A DNA stretch of 64,000 nucleotides from contig JAUIRK010000839.1 in assembly GCA_030549495.1 (NCBI GenBank), positions 1 to 64,000 of the forward strand, in the 5' to 3' direction. Below the pieces are notes generated by a model. It was not told the origin of the DNA. It did not search any database and saw nothing but the letters and a program-made list of their open reading frames with translations. Below, piece by piece: positions 21,650-34,027 of the stretch. Numbering within the stretch: the first letter of the stretch is position 1; every line of letters begins with the position of its first letter. This stretch comes from Nectonema munidae (taxonomy: Eukaryota; Nematomorpha; Nectonematoida; Nectonematidae). The position numbers and the translations under genes are program-made.

Positions 21650-23340
21650 TTAGCGAAAAGACTATCGTAATGCCAAAGTTATCCAATGCTGAAAAGCAAA
21701 AAGTCTTCACAAAGTCCACGTAAAAGAAACAAGGTTATTAGGCAGTTGGTAAAAGCCTATGATATTCGTTTTGAAAAGGAAGACAATAACCACAGAGGTA
21801 GACATAACAAACTTCCAGAAAGAATTGAAAAGGTGATAATTGAATTTTTTACCGAGATGACATATCATGACAAAGTCCCAATCGAAAGGATATAAAAAAA
21901 CGGTCATCCTCACAAGGCTTATATCCCTAAACGATTCTTACTCTTGACTTTGAAAGAATGTCACTCTTTATTTTCTGAAGAATATCCAGTCGCTTTCTCC
22001 AAATTCTGCTCCGTTCGCCAAGCTCATGTTTTCCTAAATAAAGACTTTCCACACAACTTCTGCGTTAGACCTTGTGGAATGCTTAAAAAATTTTCTGGGA
22101 AAAAAATCCAGTTCACTTCAATGAATTTATTGGATCGGTGGTACGTGATCAGAAGTCTGAAAAATGCATGATGGAAAAGTGCAGAGAATGCTATGAGAAG
22201 TTTGACGCAAAATATAACTTTTGTAATGAAGCAGCTTTGGCAGCAGAATGTTTGCAATCGGAAAGTGTAGAAGGAAAGATGATGAAAGTGGTGAAAAAAT
22301 AAAATTTTGATAGGGGTGCTAAAGATGCCGAAACAGCAGTTGTCTTCGTTTTTGGTACATACATTTATAAAACGCAAACAAAGCGCTCATTTTATGGATG
22401 AGAAAGATAGAGCGGATGGTAGGAACATTGTCGTACAAGTTGACTTTGCAGAAAAGTATTCAATCATTCAGCATTCATTGTTTGTGCTTACATTGACAGC
22501 GAAAACGTGGATTCACTTGTAATTGTAAGCAACGACTTGATTCATGCGAAATATCAAGTGGCTACTTTTCTAAGACAAGTCATTTCGAATGTCAAGAAAA
22601 AACACATAGAGGTAAAATACATTTCCTTTTTTTCGGATGGAGCTGCTTCTCAATTTAAGCAGAAGTTTCTCTTTCACATCACATTTTTCAAAGATGTTTA
22701 TAAGCATCATGAAATTTTTTCCTACATCTCATGGTAAATGGAATAGGTGTTCATGTGAAGCGAATTGTGTGGAATTCATGTCGTGCTGGCGCCTATGTTC
22801 ACAATGCCCAATCATTTGCATTAGAAGCTGCAAAAAGAGTGAATGCCATTAAATTTCTCTACGTGTCAAAAAGAGAAGTAGAAGATTCAAAGGAGCTTCT
22901 TGCTGTCAGGTAGCAAGAAACCATAGCGCTGCCTGATACCCATGCTACGCACACTGTTATTCCAATCGAGAAACATGCCATGTATGCGACAAACACAAAC
23001 TATAAAATACACGCTTTTCAACTGCTAGCAAAGCACCTTCACACCGATATGACTCACATTGAGCAACCTCTTTTTTCTTCCGAGAAAATTATTGTTGTCC
23101 ACTTCATACTCATTAGATATCAAGGAAAACAGAAGATGCTTGATTACGTAGCCCAAGTAATAGAAATTCATCAAAAAGATTACGATAGAGTCCATCTTTG
23201 TAAAAGTGATAACAAAGGGCTTGTTTTTGTGGCTAAGGATCTCACTGACAAGTTTGCATAGATTGAAGAATCCCAGATTGTAAAAAACTTACCTTCTCCG
23301 AGGATGGACAATAGAGAAAGATGCGAATCTATCAGGTGCG
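21650..23340 (+). mobile_element. Broken DDE-like transposase of an arthropod/cnidarian repeat family
   Basis: Coding traces in all three + frames follow a single protein order: KLPERIEKVIIEFFTEMTYH, PKRFLLLTLKECHSLFSEEY, SSFLVHTFIKRKQSAHF, NIVVQVDFAEKYSI, SLVIVSNDLIHAKYQVATFL, ISFFSDGAASQFKQKF, IGVHVKRIVWNSCRAGAYVH and FLYVSKREVEDSKELL. The VDFAE and SDGxxSQFK blocks are hallmarks of uncharacterised transposase-like proteins repeated in arthropod and cnidarian genomes; the aspartates fit a DDE catalytic core. The gene is broken several times. I cannot name the superfamily, and no terminal repeats were located. Confidence 0.6.
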
Positions 23341-23644
23341 ATTCCAGAGACCAACTAATGATTAATCAAATAAAATATAAATCTATTGTGCTAATAAATT
23401 TTTTGTGGAAAATCAAATAATTTCTTTAGTTTATTTTGGCATTTATCTAATAAGGTAATACCTCTGGTCACGCTGTTACCGTGGGTAAATTTGTGTATCA
23501 CTAAAATTCCTTATGATATAATACACAAGTGTTTGATAAATTATTTCAATGTGATAAGATTGAATCCTTTACTTTAAGTTCACCTAATTTTGCAAGTTTG
23601 TAAATAGCAAAAAAATTCATGTCCTTTTTAACGTCACGCTGTTA
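23341..23644. other. Intergenic with repeated GTCACGCTGTTACC motif
   Basis: GTCACGCTGTTACC occurs at 23467-23480 and 23633-23646, with a variant at 24650-24663 and an inverted pair at 51651/51857. No gene. Confidence 0.4.
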
Positions 23645-24494
23645 CCATTTTTAGTTCAAAATTGTCTTTTAAACAGGGATTTTTTTTTAAAACATTTTAA
23701 ACCATGCCTATCAGAGCATCCTTTTACCCCATTTTTTCATTGTTACCTATTTGAAAAAATTTTAAAAATTTTTTATAAGCCGTTTAACAATATGCACGAG
23801 TTTCCTATTTTTCACGATATTTTGGCGTGTAAAATAAATATAATTACATTTTTTTTGCACATTCAATCTACTTAATATATAAAAATACTACGGTAAAAAA
23901 ATATTTTATTGACTTTTTTGTAAGGACTAACTATATTCTTGTAGGCAAATTTTTCGAAAAATTAAAACTCATCATTTTTTCTATATTTTATACATCTGTA
24001 GAGAATTTTATACTGAATAAGAATAACATTTTTATTTTTTTTATTTGAAAAATTTTGAGGTCAAATTTTAAAATTCCAAATTTTGACATGTGAAAAAATT
24101 GAGAAATAATATTTTTTTAATAAATAACTTGCAGAAATGAAATCAGCGTATTCAAATCTACCAGAAAATATTTTGATATTTTTGAAAAAAAAATTTTTAA
24201 CAAAAAAGCGTTGAAAAAAATTACAAAAGTATATGAAAAATGAAATGATATAAAATAAAAACTAAAATGAAAATAAATATTTGCATGTAAAAGCCTATGG
24301 AAGAATTTCAAAAATTAACTGAAATTGTAAAAATATTCTAAAAAAAGAAGACAATTTAAAATTTAAAAAGACAATTTTGAATTTTAAAAAGACAATTTTG
24401 AATTTTAAAAAGACAATTTTGAACTTAATAAGACACTTTTGAATGTCAAAAAGACAATTTGAATGTGAAAAAGAAAATTTTGGACTAAAAATGG
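23645..24494. mobile_element. Non-autonomous TA-target element with CCATTTTTAG ends
   Basis: TA at 23643-23644 and 24495-24496 flank an 850-bp unit whose ends are inverted repeats: CCATTTTTAGTTCAAAATTG left and CAATTTTGGACTAAAAATGG-like right (24475-24494, with AAAATTTTGG). A tandem array fills the right subterminal region (24346-24482). The ends and target match the Tc1/IS630-type element at 2227-3684 and the palindrome at 53881-54044. No transposase frame remains. Confidence 0.6.
24346..24482 (+). repeat. Tandem array of about 22-23 bp units
   Basis: About six copies of AAAAAGACAATTTTGAATTT, progressively diverged towards the right end of the element at 23645-24494. Probably a subterminal transposase-binding array or simple slippage product; function unproven. 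Confidence 0.7.
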
Positions 24495-24689
24495 TATATA
24501 TTTATTATTTCCATATTAAGTAAATTCAAAAAAACGATTTTTTTTATCCAATCGAATGATGTGATATTGCTAGTAAAATAAAAGTTTCGCCTGAACAATT
24601 ACAGTATGTTCGTTATATGTACTAGAAGTGCAAAAATCACTTCCAAAGCGTTATACTGTTACCATGGAATTGCCCTAATATACTCGGGG

Positions 24690-25325
24690 GAAAATTTCAT
24701 ACGTAAACCGCAAAATTGATTGATATTTCGGGCATTCTGACAATCTATTTACAAAAATTGAGTACGGAAATGAAATCACCATGATTATTTTATTTAAAAT
24801 TTGAATATTCTTTGACACAATTTTGAAACGTAAGCCCCAAGTTTGATTGTCACTTTCAGAAATTTTCACACCCTATTTAAGGAAACTGAGTTGAGAAATA
24901 AAATCGAAATGGTTGATTTGGAATAAAAAAAATTAATTTTATTTAAAATTTGAATGAAAACAATTTTATTATTAATCAAAATTTTGATTGATATTTGCTA
25001 CAAAATTGCTATGATTATTGAAAAAATATGCATATAATGGTGTTATGTGTTCCAATATATATGACTATAAATTTTCAAGTGTATCTAATGCAAACAATAA
25101 GTTATATATATTATAATATATAAATTTTGTTCAACATTCAATATTGATTGTCAGTTTTCTCTTTATTTTCAACTACCTTGAAAATAGTATCAAAAGATGC
25201 AGCTAGCGATTTTACGAAAAGTTACGAAGTTTGAAGGCATATAATTCGGCGAATTTTGTAAAATATAAGTTTTAGTTGAGGGTGGGGACTAAAGAGCCAC
25301 CCTCCGTCACTGATAGGGTTAAGAT
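24690..25325 (+). repeat. Dispersed repeat R130, copy 1
   Basis: Matches 32240-33135 in the same orientation. Internally periodic: TTGATTG blocks at about 24716, 24843 and 24986 mark units of about 130-140 bp with recurrent GAGTACGGAAATGAAATC-type spacers. The 3' third (AAATTTTCAAGTGTATCTAAT, then ATCAAAAGATGCAGC, ending GTCACTGATAGGGTTAA) is non-repetitive and shared with copy 2. No coding potential. Confidence 0.6.
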
Positions 25326-25849
25326 ATAGCTTAAAAATAATAATTTATGCTCAAAAAGGTCAAAGATTATTTGTAAAAGCTTTTACCGTAACATTTTTAT
25401 TCATATCATTTCTAACCGGAGCAAACATGACACCAAATGTCTCTAAAAATAAAAAAAGACTTTTCAATCAGAGAATTACTAAAGAAAAAAGCTTTAAATA
25501 GTTACTAATAATCTTTAAAACTGAGGACACCGCTGATAGAAATTCTTTTATGTTAATGTCAGTGGAAGAGACTGTAGGAAAGAATGGTATCTTGATAGAA
25601 CTATCCACTATCATTTGTTCAGAGATAGAGACAATGATGCAAAGCTACACAGATCATATCTTAAGTTTTATAATTTAAACAGACTAAATCTAAAATTTTC
25701 TTCAAAAATATGAAAAAATAATTGTTCTGACAATTAAGACTCGAAATTCGGTACACTAAATATTTTTTAATATCATTCTTCAAAATCAAAAAAATATGTA
25801 TATCTAAAATATGTGCCTCAAAAACTCTAATTTTATTACACAAAACACT

Positions 25850-27260
25850 TTTAACCCTTTAACGTTTTTAAAAATTCCTATTTTCTCCATTGTTTCAACT
25901 AACAGTGATGAAATAATGTTTTTGGAATTTTTATTATTTGTGTAAAAATTCTAATGTGAGAGATTAGATAATCTCAATACTAAACTTCATTGAAGATAGC
26001 ACATTGTTACCTTAGTTACACTTTGAATTATCCATTTTTTTCTTATATAAAATATAAAATTTGAAACACCAATTTCAATAATTCAAAAAATTATTTTATC
26101 ATAATAGTGTCTTTGATTTTATTTCATTTTTATAAGAATAAATTTGCCCGATAATATCGTCACCGCTTATGCACGTGTTGTATTCTTAAACAATTATAAG
26201 GCAAGATACCTTCTTTTAATTTTTCTTTCTTCGTTCAATAAACTTTGTTTCTTTAGGATTCAAAAATTTGATAAAACTTAAGACTCATCAAGTGGTTGTT
26301 GGTGTGTAGAAGTCATCGCTGTTTGGAACGCATGATTAAAATGCTCAAATAGATGTCTAACTTTATAAATGTTATCATGTCTTGGGATTTGAAGCCGGAT
26401 GATTTTAAGAAGAGAGGGATTGGGAAATTTCTTCAAGTTTTCTAATTACGGACTTCAGCATTGGGGCTCGAAAACCAATGTATTCTTTTATATATTCCCA
26501 ACGCAATACTTGCTCCCGTCTTTCATATTCATTGTAAGCTCTAAAATTATCTTAATCTTTTTAACTGTTCTCAACGCTTCAAGTTTGAGCTTAATTCTTT
26601 CATTGCAAATCAAATTTTCTACTGTGTATGAATGAACCAAACTTTGAATATAATTTGCTTTTGAATTAAATTTTGTGAAATAATTCATGTATTTCATTAC
26701 ACTAATTATATTAAAAATAATTAAACAAATAAAATTTTGTAATATGGAAGAAATAATTAACAGCAATCGAAAATCTGGATTATTTGCATAAAATCAATGG
26801 CATTTCAGAATATTTTGAAGAAAAAATTTCAAAAGAAGCAATCACAAGTCATTAAATTTGCAATAAACAGCACGCCCAAAATATTGCAAGTAGTTAAATA
26901 ATCTCTCAATCTTGGCAAATACTCATGGATAAATGAATTTCAATCGAATAAAGTTCTTTTCCAAATATCCATTTTGGGTTTATATAAATCAAAAAAGTTC
27001 AAAGTTACAAGTTTTACAATATATTTCAAAACAGTTTATATTATCTGAAGTGAATACGTGCCAGTCACTCTTACTCCACAAAAAACTGTAAAATTACTTT
27101 CATTCTAAATTAATGCCGTATATTCTTGGGATTGGGCGTCGACTATTTCAATTTCATCGGTTTGATTTTCAATGTCTTCTTCAATAAACTGTTGATCTTC
27201 AAAATCCAGATTGAAATACAAATCATCTTCACTTTCAATATCGTTATTTTCAGGTAAGAG
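25850..27260 (-). mobile_element. piggyBac transposase relic with TTAACCCTTTAA end
   Basis: On the minus strand, broken frames give an acidic N-terminus (SEDDLYFNLDFEDQQF), then ALRTVKKIKIILELTMNM and KVRHLFEHFNHAFQTA followed by QPLDES, matching the order of piggyBac domains (acidic leader, L-R-x-x-F region, DES catalytic block). The low-coordinate boundary TTAACCCTTTAACG (25851) is similar to TTAACCCTTTAAAACCC at 46686 beside another relic, so this is probably the 3' terminus of the same family. The other end was not found. Confidence 0.55.
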
Positions 27261-29242
27261 TCATTCTTCAATACAATCTTCTTTTATAGAAAGCTGCCAA
27301 TGTGAGGTATCAAAGAAAAAAAATTATAAAGAACGAAGAACAAATAGACAATACGGTAATAGACACATGAGGATTGTCAAACATGATATATTATTTTCAT
27401 TTACAACACAACTGTTTACATAGTTTATGAATGCTCCTTATGAACGATAGTGACGTCCAGCAAAGTTTTATGAAGCAGTACTTAACACTATGCATGCTTT
27501 AATAGATTATTTTGAATCAAGTTTAATGTTTAGCACGTAGTGGAGCATGCAATATAAGTTTGATTTATAAAAGTTAATTTTATTAGTAGATTTAATTGAG
27601 AGAAAAAACATCTTTTTATTCAATTCATTCAACTTGATAAACGTTTAAGAATAACTCAAATAGAAAGCACATATGAAAAACCTATATAAGTTTAATTAAT
27701 CTAATATTTATTGTGAATTAAGATTAAATAATTTAGAAGCTTTTAAAAATACTAGAAACATTTGTCCTCTCAATTTTAAAGCATTAGCCAAAATAGTTAT
27801 GGCAGTGACATAGCCAGATAGACTTGCACCCCTTTCTCATCAGAAAATTTGTCCCCTCAAACTTAAAAAAAATATTTTAAATTGTTATGTGCTATAAAAT
27901 AAAATTCTCCTTTTGGTTCAAATTACTACCTATACTAAGAATGGCATAAAACATTTTCTCAAGCGATCAAAAAACACAGACAATGAATTTTTTCTGTATA
28001 AATGTAAAAATATAGCAAATATGCGTAATGTTATTTTACCTGAAAAAAAGCATGTTTAAGCCTGATAGTATGGTACTGAATTTCATATGCATCTAGCCTT
28101 ACACTTCATAGTTACAAATAGGGCCTGAAATAAAATTAAACTAATAACCATATTTTTACTGAACTTAAACACAGGCGAATAAAAAAACAAAATTATTTAT
28201 ACAAAAATACCACTTTTTAAATAACAGTAAAATTAAATATGGATATACTTTTTGCTTTTGCCTCTATACATAAGTAAAAAAGCACTTTTAAATAAAAAGT
28301 TTATTACTTTTAAAAATTTTAATTTTCTGTTTCAATATTTTAAGTCATATTGCATCTTTATTTTTATACACCAATTTATAACTAGTAATGTTAAATCTAA
28401 ATATGAATTGTCAATGAGAACCTTAAATGATTTAAGTGATTTTTCGGAACTTTAAAGACAAAAAGTTTGTACTTTTCATCAATAAACACAGTAAATTAGT
28501 AAAAACCCATTGTAAAAAAAGTTTTCTTGAGGTTGGCACTAAAAAATTGAGGTTGGCACAAATTAGTCACACCCATTTTATTTTCATTAATTCAACAGTT
28601 TTTTAAATTTGATTTTTTTTTTTTTTTAAATTAAAGTAATTGGTTAAATCTTTCTTTTACAAATAGACACTTTTCTAAGATGATTGGAATTATCTTAAAA
28701 TGATGAATTTGGAAATAAAATGGTTCAATATCTTCATTATCATGATGCATGATAAATCCTTCTAATAATAAAATATTGGGAAAAGTTTCAATTAATGCAG
28801 AGAAACACTGTGATAAAACCTAGAATTGAAATCCTCTTGTCAAAAAAAGCAAAAGGAAAGGCTAAAGTTCATTAAAATACTTTTCTGTTTATGCGAATTC
28901 TTTATTTACTAATAAATACTTTCTGTTTTTTGTAGTATTCTTGATTTTTAAGTTATGGTTTTCATAAAGAGTGCCCTTAAAAGGAAAATCGTGACAATAT
29001 ATTCCTCTTGGCTATATGGATAATAATAATAACCGCTTAAAATTTTATCCAATCAGCAAAATTTTGTATAAATATTTAAATGGCCCTATTTTATTTAAAC
29101 ATTTTTTGAACCTGTTCATATTGGCTCCATTTTATTTTAATATTTTTAGAGCCCAAATGTATCCGATTTTTTTAATTTCTCATTTGATCTCAATCATCAT
29201 GCAACTTTTTTCTAACTCATTTTCTTTATCTTGGCTATTAAA
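27261..29242. other. Intergenic; one hAT-like end
   Basis: CAGTGACATAGCCAGATAG at 27803 resembles hAT ends of the CAGTGGCGTAGCC type. A short tandem of GAGGTTGGCAC units occurs at 28530-28560. Otherwise AT-rich with no gene recognised. Confidence 0.35.
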
Positions 29243-29350
29243 GCATGAGTAAGGTTGGTTAGAAACTGTGCTTTGATACCTGAGGGTTTGGGTTTCGAAT
29301 TCACCTTATTTTTCATTGTTCGATACAAGCAGCGCAATTGTACTTTCTTG
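29243..29350 (+). repeat. tRNA-derived SINE, sense orientation
   Basis: GCATGAGTAAGGTTGGTTAG (A-box region) and GGGTTTCGAATTC (B box) form the tRNA-like head; the body TTGTTCGATACAAGCAGCGC follows. This is the clearest + strand member of the family. Confidence 0.6.
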
Positions 29351-29484
29351 ATTAGTCAATACTATTAATTCTCTCTTTTTTATTAAGATTTTGTGGTCTG
29401 TGTTCTGAAAAAATTTCATCATGTTTTTTAAAGGGCGATATTTTTCTTAAATTTTATCATTATACTTGTGACAAATTTAATTTT

Positions 29485-31450
29485 ATGGAGTTTATACATT
29501 TGAAAAGCACTGAATTTGTATGCACTGTTTTTTTGCTTGAATTAGATAATAAAAAATATGACCATCTTCTTGAAAGAATGTGTAATGTTCCAGAAAGGGA
29601 GGGAGTGGAGCGAAAGTATTTTTTTATCTCTAAAGATATTTTATTAAAAATGGATAAAGAGGCTTTGATAAAAAAAAGTATAAGACTCCATATTTTTGAA
29701 ATCTTGAAACTGATAAAATATTATTGTCTTATATTCCTTGTAATTTAATTCCTATTTTCTCCTCGCCAAATGTCAATTGTTTATATAATTATTGGTCCCT
29801 TTCTCTATGTGGAAATGAAAGTATAGCCTCAGAAATTAGATATAAAACTGCAAATTAAATTTTTTCCAGAATTTTACAAAAGAAAGGCTTATTTAAGTAA
29901 ACTATTGAAAGTGGCTGTAGATATATAAGAAGAAAGCTTAAAAATCTGTTTTAATTGTACATTATCTTCAGTTTATTGAATTATGGCAGCTGCAAGTGTT
30001 ATTGGATGTCCAATCAAATCATATTATCCTTGAATAGAACAATATAAAGTTGCTGATATTTTAAATTATTTTTTCTTTCCTAGGAAAACTTTTGAAAACT
30101 CTATCAATCTTATCAAAATTATTTGGACTCGAAATAAATTTGATGAAAAATGCAACAAAAACTTTTATCCCAATCAATTTTTTCCTTTATATTAGAAAAA
30201 ACAAGGATTTTGTCTGAAAAATCTTTCTCCAATTGAAGTGTACTTCCGTTAAAAGATATTTCCAATTCGAGTGATAGAAATTATGAAATAATTCTTTAGG
30301 AACCTTTCAATATTGAAAAAGCTAATAAAATAGAATCTTTTTTGAGTACTGAAGTTACCATATCAATTCTACAAAGTTATAAAGATTCTCTAGATAACGT
30401 TCCTAATAGACCAAAAAAAGAGTTTTTTATGGTTTAAAAAATGCATAGAAATAATAAAAATTATTTTTATGACAATTGTGGTCCATGGGTCACAGTTTCA
30501 AGTGGAAAAAATTTTACTAGAAAATTGAAGACAGTTTAATCCATATTTACAGGGAAAATGGTATCTTTTATGAACTATCGATAGGCCAAAAAATAAAAAT
30601 TGAATTTATTAGCGAAGATAGAACGTGCTTCATACTAAATAGATACTATTCTTATTTAAAAGGTAATGCAAGTTTTAAAAGAAGGGATTCCTGGTTAGAA
30701 AATAAAGAAAGTAATTTTATCTTGTATTAAAAAAAAGTGTAAATATAATCAAAAATCTTTATTTATAGAGACCAAAGAAAACTTTGATATGGTTACAAGA
30801 AATTCAAAAACAATCTATAACATGCGCTAAAAGTTGTGGCAAGAAATATTTAATGATTTTTAAATTTCTAGGATGAGATACAAAGTATTTTATCTATAAT
30901 TTCATCTGGTCATCCATTTATAAGACGCAACTTTTTTAATTGACAAAGACTAATTATAATATGTCACACAGATTCACAAATTATACACATGAATTATTGT
31001 CTTTTATTTCAAAAAGGAAATGAATCTATATTAGGAATTGACAAAACATATTACTTAGGATCATTTTTTGTTATAATAACGTTTTTTCAAAAAATAATGT
31101 TTCTAGGTACTTACAGAAAAAAGAAGGTATGAACCAGACTTAAATGAACACGTTTGTAGATTTAATATTTGAAGAAAATGGAATAATAAGTTCTTGTTCA
31201 AACTTTGAATTTTTTTCAAAAATAGAGAATTTTGAAAATATTTATACTTATAAACGTATTGAATATTTTAAAAATAATTTTTTTTCGCACAATTCAAAAA
31301 TACAATTTTAAAACCAAAAAAATCATCCCTACCTACCATATAATTGGAAGAACAATATATCAGAATCATTCAACCATGTGCTAAAAAGTAATCAAAAATG
31401 AAAACCATTGAAAATTTGTATAATGATTGAAGCTAAATATGATCAGGTTA
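29485..31450 (+). mobile_element. MULE-type transposase relic with FLYWCH-like region
   Basis: Broken + strand frames in order: an 87-codon open leader at 29485, a segment FILNRYYSYLKGNASFKRRD resembling the FLYWCH-type finger, ESILGIDKTYYLGSFFV with flanking residues matching the first catalytic aspartate region (LGVDxTFNLG) of Mutator-like transposases, and NNISESFNHVLKSNQ matching the WKNNxCESxNHVLK block near the C-terminus. The gene is interrupted many times. Terminal inverted repeats were not found, so boundaries are those of the coding traces. Confidence 0.55.
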
Positions 31451-32239
31451 AGTATGAACTTATATATTTATTGATTTTCTTACATTTATCATTCTAACAT
31501 TTAAAACACCCTGAACTCACACTTTAAGTGCATTTAAAATGAATTATTTTTAGATTCAAAGTCAATTTTTTCGAAAGAATCTTTAGATAGGTTACAAAAC
31601 TTACCTTGATTACTTTTATTTTTGAGAAATTTTGTTATATTTTTCATCATTAATCTAGGTACCCTTTTTGTTTTATTATAAATTTTGTTTTTAACTTTAT
31701 TACTGTTTAAATTTTTCTTCGATTTTTATAATTCAGATATTTCTACAATTTGCTATTTACAATTTTACGTCCTTTCAAATTTTGATATAAAAAACCCACT
31801 TTATCAAGTGTTTTATTATTAACCACATTGCTTTGATCTCAAGTTAGATCCCGAACTAATATACTCCAGATGCTAGGTTATTTAGTACTTTTTCGACGAA
31901 TTTTGATTAGCCTATTTAAAATTGTTTTATGTTATTTTGTGTTACCAGTTATGAGTATTGAGTTCCTTTGATTAGTTTACTAATTTTTCAAGTTATTTAA
32001 TTAATTATCAATATTGGTAGTTTTGCTAAAAATATCAATAAAATCTGCGAGGAACTTTCTTACTCAAAGTATCAACCGAATCTTTAAGTTTAATTAATTT
32101 AGCTAGTAAATAAAATGAATTCATTATTAAATAATGAGAAAAAAAATAGGAAATATATAAATTGGTAAATATATAAAAATAAAATAACTTTAAATTATAA
32201 AGAAATTATCTCTAATAACTGAACTTCAGGCTACCAGTC
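31451..32239. other. Intergenic, nothing recognised
   Basis: AT-rich sequence between the MULE relic and repeat R130 copy 2; no gene or element supported. Confidence 0.45.
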
Positions 32240-33135
32240 ATATCTTTCAGAAAATTCAATATAATATGATATAATTTGAGTTTTTGTGAAAAGTCACACA
32301 ATCGATTTGAAATAAAAACAGATTTTTATAAACATTTTTCAAACTTAAAATACAAATTTGATTGTCACTTTTATATATTTTCAAAGCTTAACTGCGAAAA
32401 CTGAGTCCAGAAATAAAACCCACGTAGTTTATTTAATTTTAAAGAATATTTTTGGAAATAGTTTTCACATCTAAACCACTAATTTTATTGACCATGTCAG
32501 ATATTTTCAAATATTAAATGCAAAAACTAAGTTCAAAGAAACCAACGTGGTCGATTTTAAAAATGTATATTTCATGTAAAATTTGAATCAATATTTTTGC
32601 AGAAAATTTTAGATGTAAAGCCTAAATTTGATCTACACTTTTAATATTTTTAATCGTAAATGCACTAAGTACATAAATAAAATAAGCATCGCCGATTTAG
32701 TAGAAAAACATACATTTTATGTAAAATTTGAATGATTATTTTATTAGATATATTTACATCAATAAAAATATTGATTGACATATTTTAAAAAATATTCACA
32801 TTTATTGATAAATTAAATATTTATAAGTGTTATGGGTTCAAAATTCTATATAAATATAAATTTTCAAGGGTGTATCTAATATTGACACAAAGTTATGAGC
32901 CTAACTACAGATAATAAGATAAATTTTGATAAAAAATTTTAAATTTTGGATTTTGATTGATCGTTTTTGACATGAGAGTGTAATTCAACTACTATGTAAA
33001 TCGTATCAAAAGATATAGATACCAATATTAGGAAAAGTCAAGAAATTTGAAGTGATATTGTAAGCCGATTTGTATAATAAATTTTTTAGTTAAGAGAGGG
33101 CGGCATTATACTTGCCCATCACTAATACGATTAAA
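32240..33135 (+). repeat. Dispersed repeat R130, copy 2
   Basis: Same family as 24690-25325 but with about four internal units (TTGATTG or variant at about 32356, 32490, 32626, 32770). The non-repetitive tail is shared (AAATTTTCAAGGGTGTATCT; ATCAAAAGATATAGATACC; CATCACTAATACGATTAAACC). The variable unit number is typical of satellite-bearing non-autonomous elements. Confidence 0.6.
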
Positions 33136-33795
33136 CCTAAAATACTCTTAAATTTTAAAACTATTCTAAAGAAATAATTTAAACTTTAATCAAATCCAAA
33201 TTTGGTTCGAAACGGAAGCAGTATTAAATAATATAATTTTTTTTCATCAATTAAAATTTTTTTCCTAGTTAATAAAGCAAACATAAAGCAAACCACTTTT
33301 TGGATATTTAGCAAAAAATCTAAGAGATTTGTAATAATTTCTTTCGAAATGTGAATTACGAACTCTACCTGAACATCTACATACTAGATGACATGTTTGA
33401 TACATTTCAATTCAAAAAATGAAGTATGAATTATAAGATAATCATAAAAGTAAAAGACAAGTATTGAAGAATTTTTAATTTTGTATTGAAGAAAAATATT
33501 TTCATTAAAATTATATTTTTCAAAGTTAGTTTATTTTTTCAGCCTAACATATAAATTATTTTTGAAATTTAGTTTTTTTTTAAATAAGAAATATTTAAGC
33601 ATTTTTATTTTTAATTTATTAAGTTTTTTTAATTATTTATTTTTATTTTTTTGTATTTCCTTTTACAACTCGATTTACTACAAATTATGTTAAATAGCTG
33701 AAATTTAACAGCCGTCAGTTAAAAAATTCATTTTAAGTGTATGAAAAAAGTTGTTTTCTCTCTTGAATTGTATCCAGATTATATAAATTTGTTTT

Positions 33796-34027
33796 ATGAA
33801 GAATTTAAATCAAGAATTAAAAGAAATGAATGTGAAAGATTCTAAAAATAAGAATGTGGAAGAGAAAATGTTTGAGTATTTTTTAGTGCAAGATGAGAAG
33901 TCATCTAATCTTAAGCCTAGAGGAGAATGGAAAAATAGTCTAGACTTTTTGATGACTTTATTAGGCTTTTCCATTGGTCTTGGAAATATTTGGAGGTTTC
34001 CATATCTTTGCTATAAACATGGAGGAG
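33796..34027 (+). CDS. SLC6 exon 1: N-terminus and TM1
   Basis: ATG at 33796 opens [12 protein letters not shown]; the exon ends in CYKHGG plus one base, donor GTATTT. No in-frame ATG further upstream is better placed. The next intron is only 48 bp. Confidence 0.88.

Noticed and set aside
24346-24482. CRISPR-like array
   Set aside because: Units are contiguous with no spacers and the DNA is eukaryotic; it is a tandem subterminal array.
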